64,000 nucleotides of DNA from JAWLHU01 sp049325315 (GTDB lineage Bacteria; Bacillota; Sulfobacillia; Symbiobacteriales; Symbiobacteriaceae), in assembly GCA_049325315.1 (NCBI GenBank), contig JBMONB010000150.1, positions 164,865-228,864 on the forward strand. The letters are read 5' to 3'. Below are positions 17,328 through 25,742 of this stretch, in pieces; position 1 is the first letter of the stretch, and every line of letters starts with the position of its first letter. Both the position numbers and the translations under genes were made by a program. The notes under the pieces are model-generated. The model ran no database searches. It was not told where the DNA came from and saw only the letters and a program-made list of their open reading frames with translations.

Positions 17328-18233
17328 TTAGTCGTCGTCCTCTTCGTCTTCTTCCTCCTCGACTTCGACCTCGTCGTCGTCGTCGGCATCCCTCTGGGAC
17401 TCCTTCTCGGCTTCCCTGGCAGCCTTGGCAGCTTCCCTGGCAGCCTTGGCCGCTTCCTTGGCAGCTTCCCTGGCAGCCTTGGCTGCTTCCTTGGCAGCCT
17501 CAGCCTCGTCCTTCTCATCATCCTCGGTCTCGACCTTAACCTCGACGGTCCCGTCTTCCTTGACCTCGACCTTGACCTCGCCAGCCTCGCTGGAGATCTT
17601 CATCTCGGTCTCGCCGTCCTCGTTGGTCTCGAACTTGAACTCGGCACCGGCGGTGACCAACTCCATCGCCTCGGCAGGAATGCCGAGCTCCTCGGCGGTG
17701 AAGGTCATCTCCTGGCCGCCGATCATCAGGGTGATGGAGGCAGAGCCATCCTCACCGACCGTCACGCCGACCACAGAGGTCTTCAACTCGGACTCCGCCT
17801 CGTCTTCGTCGCTGACCTCAATCTTCTCGAGCCCTTCCGTGGTGCCCTTCAGTTCTACGTAGCTGCCTTCGGCCAGCTCGCCCTCAACCATGTCGGCTGT
17901 GTAGGTCACAGTGACCTCCTTGCCGGCCACGAGCAGGGTGATGCTGCCGGGGGTGTCGCCGTCAGGCGGCGTGACGGAGAGCACGGTACCGCTCAGTTTG
18001 ACCTCATAAACGACTGGCTCGGTAGCGGGGTCGGTGGTGGAGCTGTCGGTAGTGGAGCCGTCGGTCGTGGAGCTGTCGGTCGTGGAGCTGTCGGTCGTGG
18101 AGCTGTCGGTCGTGGAGCTGGACTCAGTGGTCTCAATCGTCGTGTCGGTGGCCGATTCCGCCGCCAGCGCCGAGCCGGCGACCATCGCCAGGACCATAAG
18201 GGCAGCCAGGGAGACTCGCAGGAACCGCATCAC
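17328..18233 (-). CDS. Secreted acidic repeat protein controlled by c-di-GMP riboswitch
   Basis: The 301-residue protein has a signal peptide (residues 1-25, ending ALA-AES). A Ser/Thr/Asp-rich linker with about six STTDS or STTDG repeats follows. The beta-rich middle (about residues 75-230) holds two similar halves, each with a SITLL/VAG or SITLM/IGG strand. Next comes an Ala/Lys/Glu helix of AAKEAAKAAREA-like repeats, and the tail is almost pure Asp/Glu. The linker is encoded by a 15-base tandem repeat near 18046-18120. I know no exact family. An extracellular matrix or surface role is inferred from its export and from the upstream c-di-GMP sensor. Starts GTG 18233 or ATG 18230 are equivalent. 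Confidence 0.8.
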   Translation of the reverse strand: MMRFLRVSLAALMVLAMVAGSALAAESATDTTIETTESSSTTDSSTTDSSTTDSSTTDGSTTDSSTTDPATEPVVYEVKLSGTVLSVTPPDGDTPGSITLLVAGKEVTVTYTADMVEGELAEGSYVELKGTTEGLEKIEVSDEDEAESELKTSVVGVTVGEDGSASITLMIGGQEMTFTAEELGIPAEAMELVTAGAEFKFETNEDGETEMKISSEAGEVKVEVKEDGTVEVKVETEDDEKDEAEAAKEAAKAAREAAKEAAKAAREAAKAAREAEKESQRDADDDDEVEVEEEEDEEDDD

Positions 18234-18265
18234 TCATCACTCCTCGTGTGTGATCGCAGCCCCCG

Positions 18266-18297
18266 ACAGAAAAGAGGCGAGCATAGCCATGCCCGCC
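18266..18297 (-). terminator. Intrinsic terminator in the riboswitch expression platform
   Basis: On the minus strand GGCGGGCAT and ATGCTCGCC form a 9-bp stem (one G-U pair) with a GGCT loop, followed by TCTTTTCT. It sits between the c-di-GMP aptamer and the repeat-protein start codon, so it is the likely attenuation switch. The sequence alone does not show whether the ligand turns expression on or off. Confidence 0.75.
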
Positions 18298-18303
18298 CCG
18301 CCT

Positions 18304-18376
18304 GACGGCAACCCGGCTATCCGTCTCTCGACGGACCCGTGGCTTTGCGTCCCCACCTTACGATGGGTTTGCCTTT
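18304..18376 (-). ncRNA. Cyclic di-GMP-I riboswitch (GEMM-I)
   Basis: The minus strand holds the hallmark elements in order: GGCAAACC, a hairpin capped by a GUAA tetraloop, GGGACGCAAAGCC, a second hairpin capped by GAGA, and AGCCGGGTTGCC closing the aptamer. These are the conserved parts of the GEMM-I aptamer known from Vibrio and many Firmicutes. It sits in the leader of the secreted repeat-protein gene, ahead of an intrinsic terminator. Confidence 0.92.
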
Positions 18377-18397
18377 TTCGTCGGGTCATGCACTAAG

Positions 18398-18403
18398 ATT
18401 ATA
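18398..18403 (-). promoter_or_regulatory. -10 element of the riboswitch transcript
   Basis: A perfect TATAAT on the minus strand lies just upstream of the c-di-GMP aptamer and would start the transcript near 18391. I do not see a good -35 hexamer. Confidence 0.55.
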
Positions 18404-18589
18404 CGACAGCTCGGACAGGTTTGGGAGGGTCGCGCTGCCAGTCCTATCCAAAATGGGACCGCGGTCCTACCTTCCGCCGGATGCCGGTCCTTACGGAACA
18501 CGGAGATAAGCCAACTAACGGGAGACCAGCCGGGGAGGGGCTGCATACCATAGTGCAGAGTGAGCGTGCCAACCTAAGGAGGTGCTCTC

Positions 18590-18925
18590 TTGCTTTTCGG
18601 CGGCTTTCCGATTCCCGGACTGACCTGCCCGGCGCCGGGAATCTTTACACCCACGCTTTCCCCAGTTCCCACAGGGGTTCCAATCCCCGTTCCCGGCGCC
18701 TTTCCAGCGCCGCTGGGCGCCCCAGTAGCCTTCCCCTGGACAGCGCCCGCGGGTGTGCCCCTGCCGGTTCCCACCGCTCCAACCGTCTTCCCCGGTACCT
18801 ATCCTTTCCCAGTGCCGGGTGCCGGTGTCGGCTTCGGATTCCCCGCAGCGCCGGTGGTGAACCCCTTCGGAATCCCCTTTGCCCCCGGAGTCCCTTCGGT
18901 CTTCGGCGTACCCTTCTGCGTCTAA
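18590..18925 (+). CDS. Small proline-rich hydrophobic protein
   Basis: This 111-residue protein is made almost entirely of Pro, Gly, Ala, Val and Phe, in PVPGAFPAPLGAPV-like runs with FPI/FPV steps. Single Cys residues lie near the N-terminus and at the C-terminal FCV. The TTG start at 18590 follows a perfect AAGGAGGTG, and a strong terminator follows the stop, so I regard it as a real gene despite its odd composition. It has no signal peptide or membrane helix. The composition recalls structural, coat-like or elastin-like proteins, but I assign no function. The 190 bases upstream contain a 12-base palindrome (GGACCGCGGTCC near 18461) and nothing else I recognise. Confidence 0.65.
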   Translation: MLFGGFPIPGLTCPAPGIFTPTLSPVPTGVPIPVPGAFPAPLGAPVAFPWTAPAGVPLPVPTAPTVFPGTYPFPVPGAGVGFGFPAAPVVNPFGIPFAPGVPSVFGVPFCV

Positions 18926-18933
18926 GCGCACGA

Positions 18934-18967
18934 AAAGGCGAGGCCCATTCCGGGCCTCGCCTTTTTG
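18934..18967. terminator. Bidirectional terminator
   Basis: AAAAGGCGAGGCCC and GGGCCTCGCCTTTTT form a long perfect stem with a 5-base loop. It has A- and T-runs on both sides, so it serves the proline-rich gene and the converging aconitase gene. Confidence 0.88.
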
Positions 18968-18978
18968 CACGGATCGAA

Positions 18979-21648
18979 CTACGCCTCGGTAGCCAGGCGG
19001 CGCAGAACGGTCTGCAGCACGCCGCCGTTCTTGTAGTACTCGATCTCCACGGCGGTATCGAGGCGGGAGAGCACGTTGAACCGGACCTCACGGCCGTCGG
19101 CCTTCTTCGCCACGACGGTGAACTCCTGGCGCGGGGTCAGCTCACCGCTGATGCCCTCGATGGTGATCACCTCGGTGCCGTCGAGGTTCAGGGTCTTGGC
19201 GTTCTGGCCATCCTTGAAGACGGTGGGGAGAACGCCCATGCCGATCAGGTTGGAGCGGTGGATCCGCTCGTAGCTCTCGGCGATGACCGCCTTGACGCCC
19301 TGGAGCATCGGGCCCTTGGCCGCCCAGTCACGGGAGGAGCCCATGCCGTAGTCCTTGCCGGCCAGCACCACGGTGGGGGTCCCGTCGGCCTGGTACTTCA
19401 TGGCGGCGTCGTAGATCGACATGATCTCGCCGGTGGGCAGGTACTTGGTGTAGCCGCCCTCCTTGCCGTCCGCCAGCGCGTTCTTCAGGCGAATGTTGGC
19501 GAAGGTGCCCCGCATCATCACCTCGTGGTTGCCGCGGCGGGAGCCATAGGAGTTGAAGTCGACCGGGTCGACGCCGTGCTCCATGAGGTACTTGCCGGCC
19601 GGGCTGTCCTTGGCGATGTTGCCGGCAGGGGAGATGTGGTCGGTGGTGATCGAGTCGCCCACCAGCGCCAGCACCCGGGCGCCCGCGATATCCTTCACCG
19701 GCGGCGGGGTCGGGCCCATGTCGACGAAGTAGGGCGGCTGCTTCACGTAGGTGGAGTCGGGATCCCACTCGAAGAGGTCGCCCTCGGGCGCCTTCAGCGC
19801 CTGCCAGTTCTCGTCGCCCGCGAAAACGCCGGCGTACTGGGTGGTGAACATCTCGGGCTGGACCGCCTTCTGGAGCGCCTCGCGGATCTCCTCGTTGGTC
19901 GGCCAGACGTCCCGCAGGTAGATGGGGTTGCCGTCCTTGTCGGTGCCGAGCGGGTCGGTCTTCAGATCAATATCGACGGTGCCGGCCAGGGCGTAGGCGA
20001 CCACCAGCATGGGGGAGGCCAGATAGTTGGCCTTGACCAGCGGGTTGACGCGGCCCTCGAAGTTCCGGTTGCCGGAGATGACAGCCGAGACCACCAGGTC
20101 GTTGTCGACAATGTCCTTCGCCACATCTTCCGGCAGGTTGCCGGAGTTGCCAATGCAGGTGGTGCAGCCGTAGCCGACCACGTGGAAGCCGACCTTCTCC
20201 AGGTCGCCCATGACGCCACCGGCGTTCAGGTAGTCGGTGACCACCCGGGAGCCAGGGGCGAGGGAGGACTTGACCCAGGGCTTCCGCTCCAGGCCCTTTT
20301 CCACCGCCTTCTTGGCCACCAGGCCGGCGCCCATCATGACGGCGGGGTTGGAGGTGTTGGTGCAGGAGGTGATCGCAGCGATGGTGACCGAGCCGTGCTG
20401 CACGCCGGTCTTGGTGGCCACCGCCACGCCGCCGCCCTGGCCGACATGGGGCCAGTTCTTGTGGAAGGACTCCTTCACCTCGTGGAGCAGCACCCGGTCC
20501 TGCGGCCGCTTCGGGCCGGCCAGCGAGGGCTCAACGGTGGAGAGGTCAAGCTCAAGCACATCGGTGAACTCGGGGTCGGGGGTGGCGTCGGTCCGGAAGA
20601 TGCCCTGCTCGACGCAGTACCGCTTGACCAGCTCGATGTGCCCGGCCTCGCGGCCGGTCTGCCGCAGGTAGTCGAGGGTGATCTCGTCGACCGGGAAGAA
20701 GCCCATGGTGGCGCCGTACTCGGGAGCCATGTTGGCGATGGTCGCCCGGTCGGCCAGGGTCAGGTTGGAGAGGCCCGGGCCATAGAACTCGACGAACTTC
20801 TCGACGACGCCCTTCTTGCGGAGCATCTGGGTGACGGTGAGCACCAGGTCGGTGGCGGTGGCGCCCTCGGGCAGCTTGCCGGTCAGCTTGAAGCCAATGA
20901 CTTCGGGGACCAGCATGTAGGAGGGCTGGCCCAGCATGGCCGCCTCGGCCTCAATGCCGCCAACGCCCCAGCCCAGAACGCCCAGGCCGTTGATCATGGT
21001 GGTGTGTGAGTCGGTGCCGACCACGGTGTCGGGCAGGGCGACCTCCTCGCCCTCAATCTCGCGCAGGGCGACGCAGGGCGAGAGGTACTCCAGGTTTACC
21101 TGGTGAACAATACCCATGCCGGGAGGCACGGCCCGGAAGTTCTCGAAGGCCTTCTGGGCCCACTTCAGGAAGACGTAGCGCTCCTTGTTCCGCTGGAACT
21201 CCAGGTCGACGTTGAACTTGTAGGCCCACTCGGCAGCGAAGGCGTCGACCTGCACCGAGTGATCGATCACGAGGTCAACCGGGACCAGCGGGTTGATCTT
21301 CTCGGCCTTGCCACCGAGCTTGACCATGGCGTCACGCATGGCGGCAAGGTCGGCCACCACCGGAACGCCGGTGAAGTCCTGGAGCACGACACGCGAAGGA
21401 ATGAAGGGAATCTCCTTGGTGGGCAGCCTGGAGGGGTTCCAGCTGGCCAGGGTCTGGACGTCCTCATCGGTGACGAGGAAACCGTCCAGGTTACGGAGCA
21501 GGTTCTCCAGCAGAATCCGGATCGAGAACGGCAGCTTGTCAAGCTTGACAAGACCAGCCTTCTCGAGCGCCGCCAGCCGGTAGATCACCGCTGTGCCGGA
21601 GCCGGTGTTGAAGGTGGACTTGGCCTGGAACGTGTCCTTGCGAACCAT
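18979..21648 (-). CDS. acnA: Aconitate hydratase A
   Basis: The 889-residue enzyme interconverts citrate and isocitrate in the TCA cycle. All three cluster-ligating cysteines are visible in SCTNTSNP and GCTTCIGNSG (residues about 430-510). The swivel domain follows, with the GSSRDWAAKGP substrate-binding loop near residue 775. The length is normal for the bacterial AcnA/IRP type. It is transcribed alone, from a promoter-like pair about 140 bases upstream. A perfect inverted repeat overlaps that -10 element and suggests repression. Confidence 0.97.
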   Translation of the reverse strand: MVRKDTFQAKSTFNTGSGTAVIYRLAALEKAGLVKLDKLPFSIRILLENLLRNLDGFLVTDEDVQTLASWNPSRLPTKEIPFIPSRVVLQDFTGVPVVADLAAMRDAMVKLGGKAEKINPLVPVDLVIDHSVQVDAFAAEWAYKFNVDLEFQRNKERYVFLKWAQKAFENFRAVPPGMGIVHQVNLEYLSPCVALREIEGEEVALPDTVVGTDSHTTMINGLGVLGWGVGGIEAEAAMLGQPSYMLVPEVIGFKLTGKLPEGATATDLVLTVTQMLRKKGVVEKFVEFYGPGLSNLTLADRATIANMAPEYGATMGFFPVDEITLDYLRQTGREAGHIELVKRYCVEQGIFRTDATPDPEFTDVLELDLSTVEPSLAGPKRPQDRVLLHEVKESFHKNWPHVGQGGGVAVATKTGVQHGSVTIAAITSCTNTSNPAVMMGAGLVAKKAVEKGLERKPWVKSSLAPGSRVVTDYLNAGGVMGDLEKVGFHVVGYGCTTCIGNSGNLPEDVAKDIVDNDLVVSAVISGNRNFEGRVNPLVKANYLASPMLVVAYALAGTVDIDLKTDPLGTDKDGNPIYLRDVWPTNEEIREALQKAVQPEMFTTQYAGVFAGDENWQALKAPEGDLFEWDPDSTYVKQPPYFVDMGPTPPPVKDIAGARVLALVGDSITTDHISPAGNIAKDSPAGKYLMEHGVDPVDFNSYGSRRGNHEVMMRGTFANIRLKNALADGKEGGYTKYLPTGEIMSIYDAAMKYQADGTPTVVLAGKDYGMGSSRDWAAKGPMLQGVKAVIAESYERIHRSNLIGMGVLPTVFKDGQNAKTLNLDGTEVITIEGISGELTPRQEFTVVAKKADGREVRFNVLSRLDTAVEIEYYKNGGVLQTVLRRLATEA

Positions 21649-21779
21649 CTGACCATCCCTCTCAATTCAATTTGTGGGCGCCGGCAACCGGCGGCGGCCC
21701 AATGTCGGAGGATCTGGAGGGGGCACAATCACGAGAGACTGGATACTCGGTAGACTGCACAAGCCGCGTTACGGCCGAC

Positions 21780-21814
21780 GGTCTAATTGTAGACCAATCT
21801 TTGGCCCCAGTAAA
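21780..21814 (-). promoter_or_regulatory. Probable acnA promoter with overlapping operator palindrome
   Basis: On the minus strand TTTACT (21809-21814) and TACAAT (21786-21791) are separated by 17 bases. The inverted repeat GGTCTA-ATTG-TAGACC at 21780-21795 covers the -10 hexamer, the position expected of a repressor site. The rest of the 302-base gap up to the kinase gene shows nothing else I can name. Confidence 0.55.
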
Positions 21815-21950
21815 TCGAGTACCTTATGCCGGGTCGTTATGGGGCTATAACTCAGGACCGCAGGATCTTATTCCAAATTTGAATCTCTGCCTGATGGTCT
21901 GTATCCGCAGATAGATCGACGCTCTGCCGGTGGTGTATAAAATAGGAGGT

Positions 21951-24035
21951 ATGGAAGCGATACAAAGTAGGGCAACTCGCCGGCTTGATGCCGTGTTCCG
22001 GACGGGGTATCCGCATGCGATTAACATCTTTGCCGCCTTGATGCTGGCCTTCCTGCCACCCCTCTCGATCCTGTCGGGGGAGTCGGCGGCGGGTCGTCCG
22101 GCGTGGGCGTTGGGGCTGGCGGTAGGCCTTAGTCTGACCTACCTGCTGGCCTGGTCGCGCGTGCGGCCCAACGATCCGCGCTGGGCGCGCGGTATCTACC
22201 ATGAACTCTATCTGCTCGGGCAGACCATCATCGTCGCGGCCATTTACGCCCTCGACGGGGGCCTGACCCGTTTTCTCTTCGTGGTGATCGCTGTCCAGGC
22301 GGTCTACCTGATTCCGGTCCGGCGCTGGGCTCCGTTTGTAGGTACGGTGGCGGTGCTCTGGCTGACGCTCTACCTGGCGATTACCCCGCCAGGTGAGTCG
22401 GGTTCCTCCATGGTGGCCATTATCGGTATGTACCTGCTCTACCTGATCTTCGCTGCACTGGTCACCTTCACTACGCTCCAGCAGGAGCGTCAGGGCATTC
22501 TCGCGCAGAGGTTGCTAGATGGGGTCGACCAGCGCCACCAGGCGCTGAAGGCATACGATCTCACCGTGGAGCAGCGCACCGAGAGTGAGGAACGGGAGCG
22601 ACTGGCCCAGACGATTCACGGGCGCCTGGTACGGCGGCTCGCGGAAATCAGCGATAACCTGATCGCCCTGCTCGACGGCGCTCTGCCGCTTACCCGGGAG
22701 ACGGCCCGGGCGGTCCGGCTGGACGCCAAGGCGGTGCTGGGCGAAGTCCGGGAGGCGGTGCGGAGGCTGCGCCCCGGCCACGATGGCCAGGAACTGACCG
22801 AGGAGGACGAGCCCGGTCATTTCGACGCCCCGCCTGAGCCTGACTTCTCGCTCAAGGTGACCAACCCAATCAACGTCTATCATGTCTGGAACCTTGGGGT
22901 TATCGTGATCACAGCCGGTGTTATGATCGCCTCAAAGCTGGTGGGAGAGCCCGAGCAGTGGCTGAACGTCCTCCTGCTGACGCTCGCCCTTCTGGCCGCC
23001 TACGGTGTCACCGCCATTACGCGGGCTGCCTATGCGCTGCGGGCTTTCTTTGTGGTGGTCCAGGCGGGTCTGATCTTCGCCCTGGTCTGGCATACCCGAG
23101 AGCCGCTCATGAACCATCTCTTCCTGGTGATCTCCGCCCAGATAGTCTTCCTGGTACCCCCGGTGCGGGTGAAGGGCGTGGTGGCGGCTGTGGCCTTCCC
23201 CACCGTTCTGACCGGGGCTGCGCTTTGGCTCCCCAGTGGCGAGTTTCTGGGTCACGCATTTCCCGTATCACTGACCGCCGCCTTCGGCGTTACCTATTTC
23301 TTTGCTGCCGTTATGGCCCACATGACCCGGCGGCAGCTGGAGGCCCGCACCCGGGCGATTCTCTATGCCCAGCAGCTTAACGAGGTGAACCGCCTCCTGG
23401 AGGCCCGGCTCCAAGAGGCGCGGCAGGTGGCCATTGCCCGGGAGCGGGTACGCATGGCCCGTGAGATTCACGACGGTATGGGGCACCACCTCACCACGGT
23501 CATCATGGAGCTTCAGTATGCCGAAGCGCTGGCGGAAGAGGATCCCGCTGTCGCCCTGGGCCACATTCGCAGCGCCCTGGGCATCGTTGGGGCGGCCAGG
23601 CAGGCGAGCCGGGAGATGGTGCAGACGCTGGATCGATTCGACCGCCCATTGCCGGAGGCGCTCCACGATCTGGTCACAGGCTGGATGAAGGCCACCGGCA
23701 CCCCGGTCTTCCTCCGGATCGACGGTTCCGGCGCCAACCTCTCCACGGCTGCCCGAATGACTCTGTTCCGGGCGGTGCAGGAGAGCTTGACCAACATCCA
23801 GAAACATGCACGAGCCACCCGCGTGGAGATTAGCCTGGTGCACATGACCGACCGGGTCTGCCTGAAGGTGGTCAACGACGACCAGGGCGGTGGCAGCGGT
23901 GTTGAGGCAATCCGCTCCGGCTTCGGGCTGCTGGGGCTGCGGGAGCGTGCCGAGGCCCTCATGGGCGAGTTTACCGCCGAGCCTCGCCCCGAAGGTGGAT
24001 TTGAGGTATCATTGGTTCTATCGATCGGTGCATGA
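21951..24035 (+). CDS. Membrane sensor histidine kinase with duplicated sensor-DHp module
   Basis: The 694-residue NarL-class kinase is built of two similar halves. Residues 1 to about 180 hold about six membrane helices. A HisKA_3-like helix pair with His223 (AQTIHGRLV) follows, but no ATPase domain. A second six-helix block (about 300-465) then leads to a complete kinase: His507 in REIHDGMGHH, and HATPase_c with an N-box-like ESLTNIQKHA and GFGLLGLRERA. AGGAGG lies only one base from ATG 21951, so the start is uncertain; GTG 21930 and 21933 are alternatives. Its TGA overlaps the regulator's ATG (ATGA), so the pair is coupled. The signal is unknown. Confidence 0.88.
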   Translation: MEAIQSRATRRLDAVFRTGYPHAINIFAALMLAFLPPLSILSGESAAGRPAWALGLAVGLSLTYLLAWSRVRPNDPRWARGIYHELYLLGQTIIVAAIYALDGGLTRFLFVVIAVQAVYLIPVRRWAPFVGTVAVLWLTLYLAITPPGESGSSMVAIIGMYLLYLIFAALVTFTTLQQERQGILAQRLLDGVDQRHQALKAYDLTVEQRTESEERERLAQTIHGRLVRRLAEISDNLIALLDGALPLTRETARAVRLDAKAVLGEVREAVRRLRPGHDGQELTEEDEPGHFDAPPEPDFSLKVTNPINVYHVWNLGVIVITAGVMIASKLVGEPEQWLNVLLLTLALLAAYGVTAITRAAYALRAFFVVVQAGLIFALVWHTREPLMNHLFLVISAQIVFLVPPVRVKGVVAAVAFPTVLTGAALWLPSGEFLGHAFPVSLTAAFGVTYFFAAVMAHMTRRQLEARTRAILYAQQLNEVNRLLEARLQEARQVAIARERVRMAREIHDGMGHHLTTVIMELQYAEALAEEDPAVALGHIRSALGIVGAARQASREMVQTLDRFDRPLPEALHDLVTGWMKATGTPVFLRIDGSGANLSTAARMTLFRAVQESLTNIQKHARATRVEISLVHMTDRVCLKVVNDDQGGGSGVEAIRSGFGLLGLRERAEALMGEFTAEPRPEGGFEVSLVLSIGA

Positions 24036-24715
24036 CAGGGGGATCCAATTTGGGTGAGGGCAAGATTCGCATCTTGATGGCAGACGACCAGTCACTCCTT
24101 CGCCGTGGCCTGGCGGGCCTGCTGAACCGGAACCCCGACATGGAGGTCGTCGGTGAGGCAGAGAACGGGGAGCAGGCGCTCAAGTTTGTGGCTGAGTTGG
24201 ACCCCGACGTGGTGCTGATGGACGTCCGCATGCCGGTCATGGACGGCGTCGCCGCGACCAGGGAGTTGACGAGACGGGGCGTAAGAGCCGGGATTATTAT
24301 CTTGACCACCTTTGATGATGACGAGTACATCTTCGAGGGCCTGGCGGCCGGCGCCCGCGGTTACCTGCTGAAGGATGCGGAATACGACGAACTGTCGCAG
24401 GCGATCCGTACGGTGGCGAAGGGGGAGGCGTTGCTTCAGCCCCAAATCACCAGCCGGGTGCTCAAGGAGTTCAGCCGCCTTTCCGGGTTGGCGAGCAACC
24501 GCCCGAAGGCGCAGCCCCTCGCCGAACCGCTGACCGAGCGGGAGATGGAGGTCCTCCGACTGCTGGCCTCCGGCGCCACCAACCAGGACATCGCTGAGAA
24601 GCTGTACATCGGCTTGGGCACGGTCAAGCACCATGTGCGGGCCATCTTCGGGAAGTTGGGCGCCCGGGACCGGGTACAGGCGGTATTGCTGGCCCAGGAA
24701 CTCAACCTCGTGTAG
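24032..24715 (+). CDS. NarL/FixJ-family response regulator
   Basis: The 227-residue protein has a receiver domain and a LuxR-type helix-turn-helix. The receiver shows the acidic pair in MADDQ, the phosphoacceptor Asp in VLMDVRMP near residue 62, and the Lys in LLKDA. The helix-turn-helix shows LTEREMEVLRLLASG and TVKHHVRAIFGKLG, residues about 165-215. It starts within the kinase stop codon, and a strong terminator follows directly. It therefore forms a two-gene two-component system with the preceding kinase. Target genes cannot be read from the window. Confidence 0.95.
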   Translation: MTGGSNLGEGKIRILMADDQSLLRRGLAGLLNRNPDMEVVGEAENGEQALKFVAELDPDVVLMDVRMPVMDGVAATRELTRRGVRAGIIILTTFDDDEYIFEGLAAGARGYLLKDAEYDELSQAIRTVAKGEALLQPQITSRVLKEFSRLSGLASNRPKAQPLAEPLTEREMEVLRLLASGATNQDIAEKLYIGLGTVKHHVRAIFGKLGARDRVQAVLLAQELNLV

Positions 24716-24738
24716 TGCAGGCTACACGAGGTTTTTTC
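24704..24738 (+). terminator. Terminator of the two-component operon
   Basis: AACCTCGTGTAG and CTACACGAGGTT form a perfect 12-bp stem that includes the stop codon, followed by TTTTT. Confidence 0.88.
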
Positions 24739-25486
24739 ATTCCACCGCTGCGACCAGCCAGTTTCGATCCTTGCGGATCAGGTTCAGGGTGACCTGCCGT
24801 TTTCCATCGGTCAGGGTGAGGCGGTAGGTGTCCAGCGTGCGGGCGAACTCCGCCTGATAGGGCTTGGGCAGAAGCTCCCAGTCCCGCATCTCCCGCTCGC
24901 GGATCAGGAAGTCGGTGCGGTCAGGGGGTGGGTCATGCCATGGGAAGCCCTCAGCCGGAAGTCCGAGCCGTTCGGCAGCCTGCTGCCCCAGTTCGGGCCG
25001 GAGAGCGAGCCGCGCCGCAGCCTTGAGGTCTCCAGCCTGAAGGGCGCCCAGGAACCGGTTCAACGCTTCGCGGGGATCCGAAAAGGTGCGCTGGCCCAGA
25101 GTTTGAAAGCGGCCCTCCCCTGGCAGTTCAGCGGTCCCCGGTAGGTGAGCAGGACCAGGTGGGGCTCGAGGAACTCCGGGCGGAACTTCTCAAAGGGCTC
25201 GGTGACGGGGCGGGCGATAAGGCGGCCGTCTGGACCCATGTGGGCGTGGCCGGGCAGAGCAGCGTTCAATGCACGACGGCAGCGAAAGGTCGGCGCGGGC
25301 GAGTGCAAGGCCAACGCTTCGGCTGCGCAGGTACTCCGTCACCGTTTCTTGAAACGCCCGCTTCCGGGCCTCCGGCTTAACGGAGGCATCGAAGACGGGG
25401 TCCAGCTGCGGGGGCGCGGCTATCGGACGAGTTGCGGAGCAGCCCGTCAGGAACAGCAGGAGGAGACCGATCCACCAAGATCGCAT
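24737..25486 (-). pseudogene. Lipoprotein gene interrupted by two compensating frameshifts
   Basis: Three overlapping minus-strand pieces read as one protein of about 250 residues. The first begins MRSWWIGLLLLFLTGC, a clear lipoprotein signal, and keeps its frame to about 25280. The middle part (LNAALPGHAHMGPDGRLIARP to LEPHLVLLTY) continues in another frame to about 25141. The original frame then resumes (TAELPGEGRF through REALNRFLGALQAGDLKAAARLAL) to the stop at 24737. The coding character changes frame exactly at those points. Either the gene is decaying or the sequence has two indel errors about 140 bases apart. The C-terminal part has an NTF2/DUF-like tail (NRFLGALQAGDLKAAARLA). Function is unknown. 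Confidence 0.7.
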
Positions 25487-25742
25487 GGTCCATCACCCTG
25501 GTTTATCCTACGAAAGGGTCACTTGCTTCAGACGCCCATGGACTCTCTCTACCCGAGGGCAGAGAGAATCGGATCGACTGGTCTGTATCTCTGGACAGAT
25601 CCAGCGGTCGTGTGGACGACCTCTTTTGTCCGGAGCGTCTGGAACCGCGGGGAGATGAGGGTCTGAGCCGCGCTTGGTACGATAGGGAAAGACTGTGGGC
25701 GCCCATGTCCTGACGCACGCGCCCCAAATGAGGAGGCCCCCT

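Noticed and set aside
17250..18305. 351-residue frame opposite the repeat protein
   Set aside because: It is the complement of a repetitive gene that has a signal peptide, ribosome site and riboswitch on the other strand.
18421..21009. 862-residue open frame opposite aconitase
   Set aside because: It is the complement of a conserved acnA, has no ribosome site and shows a His/Gly/Val-biased composition typical of antisense frames.
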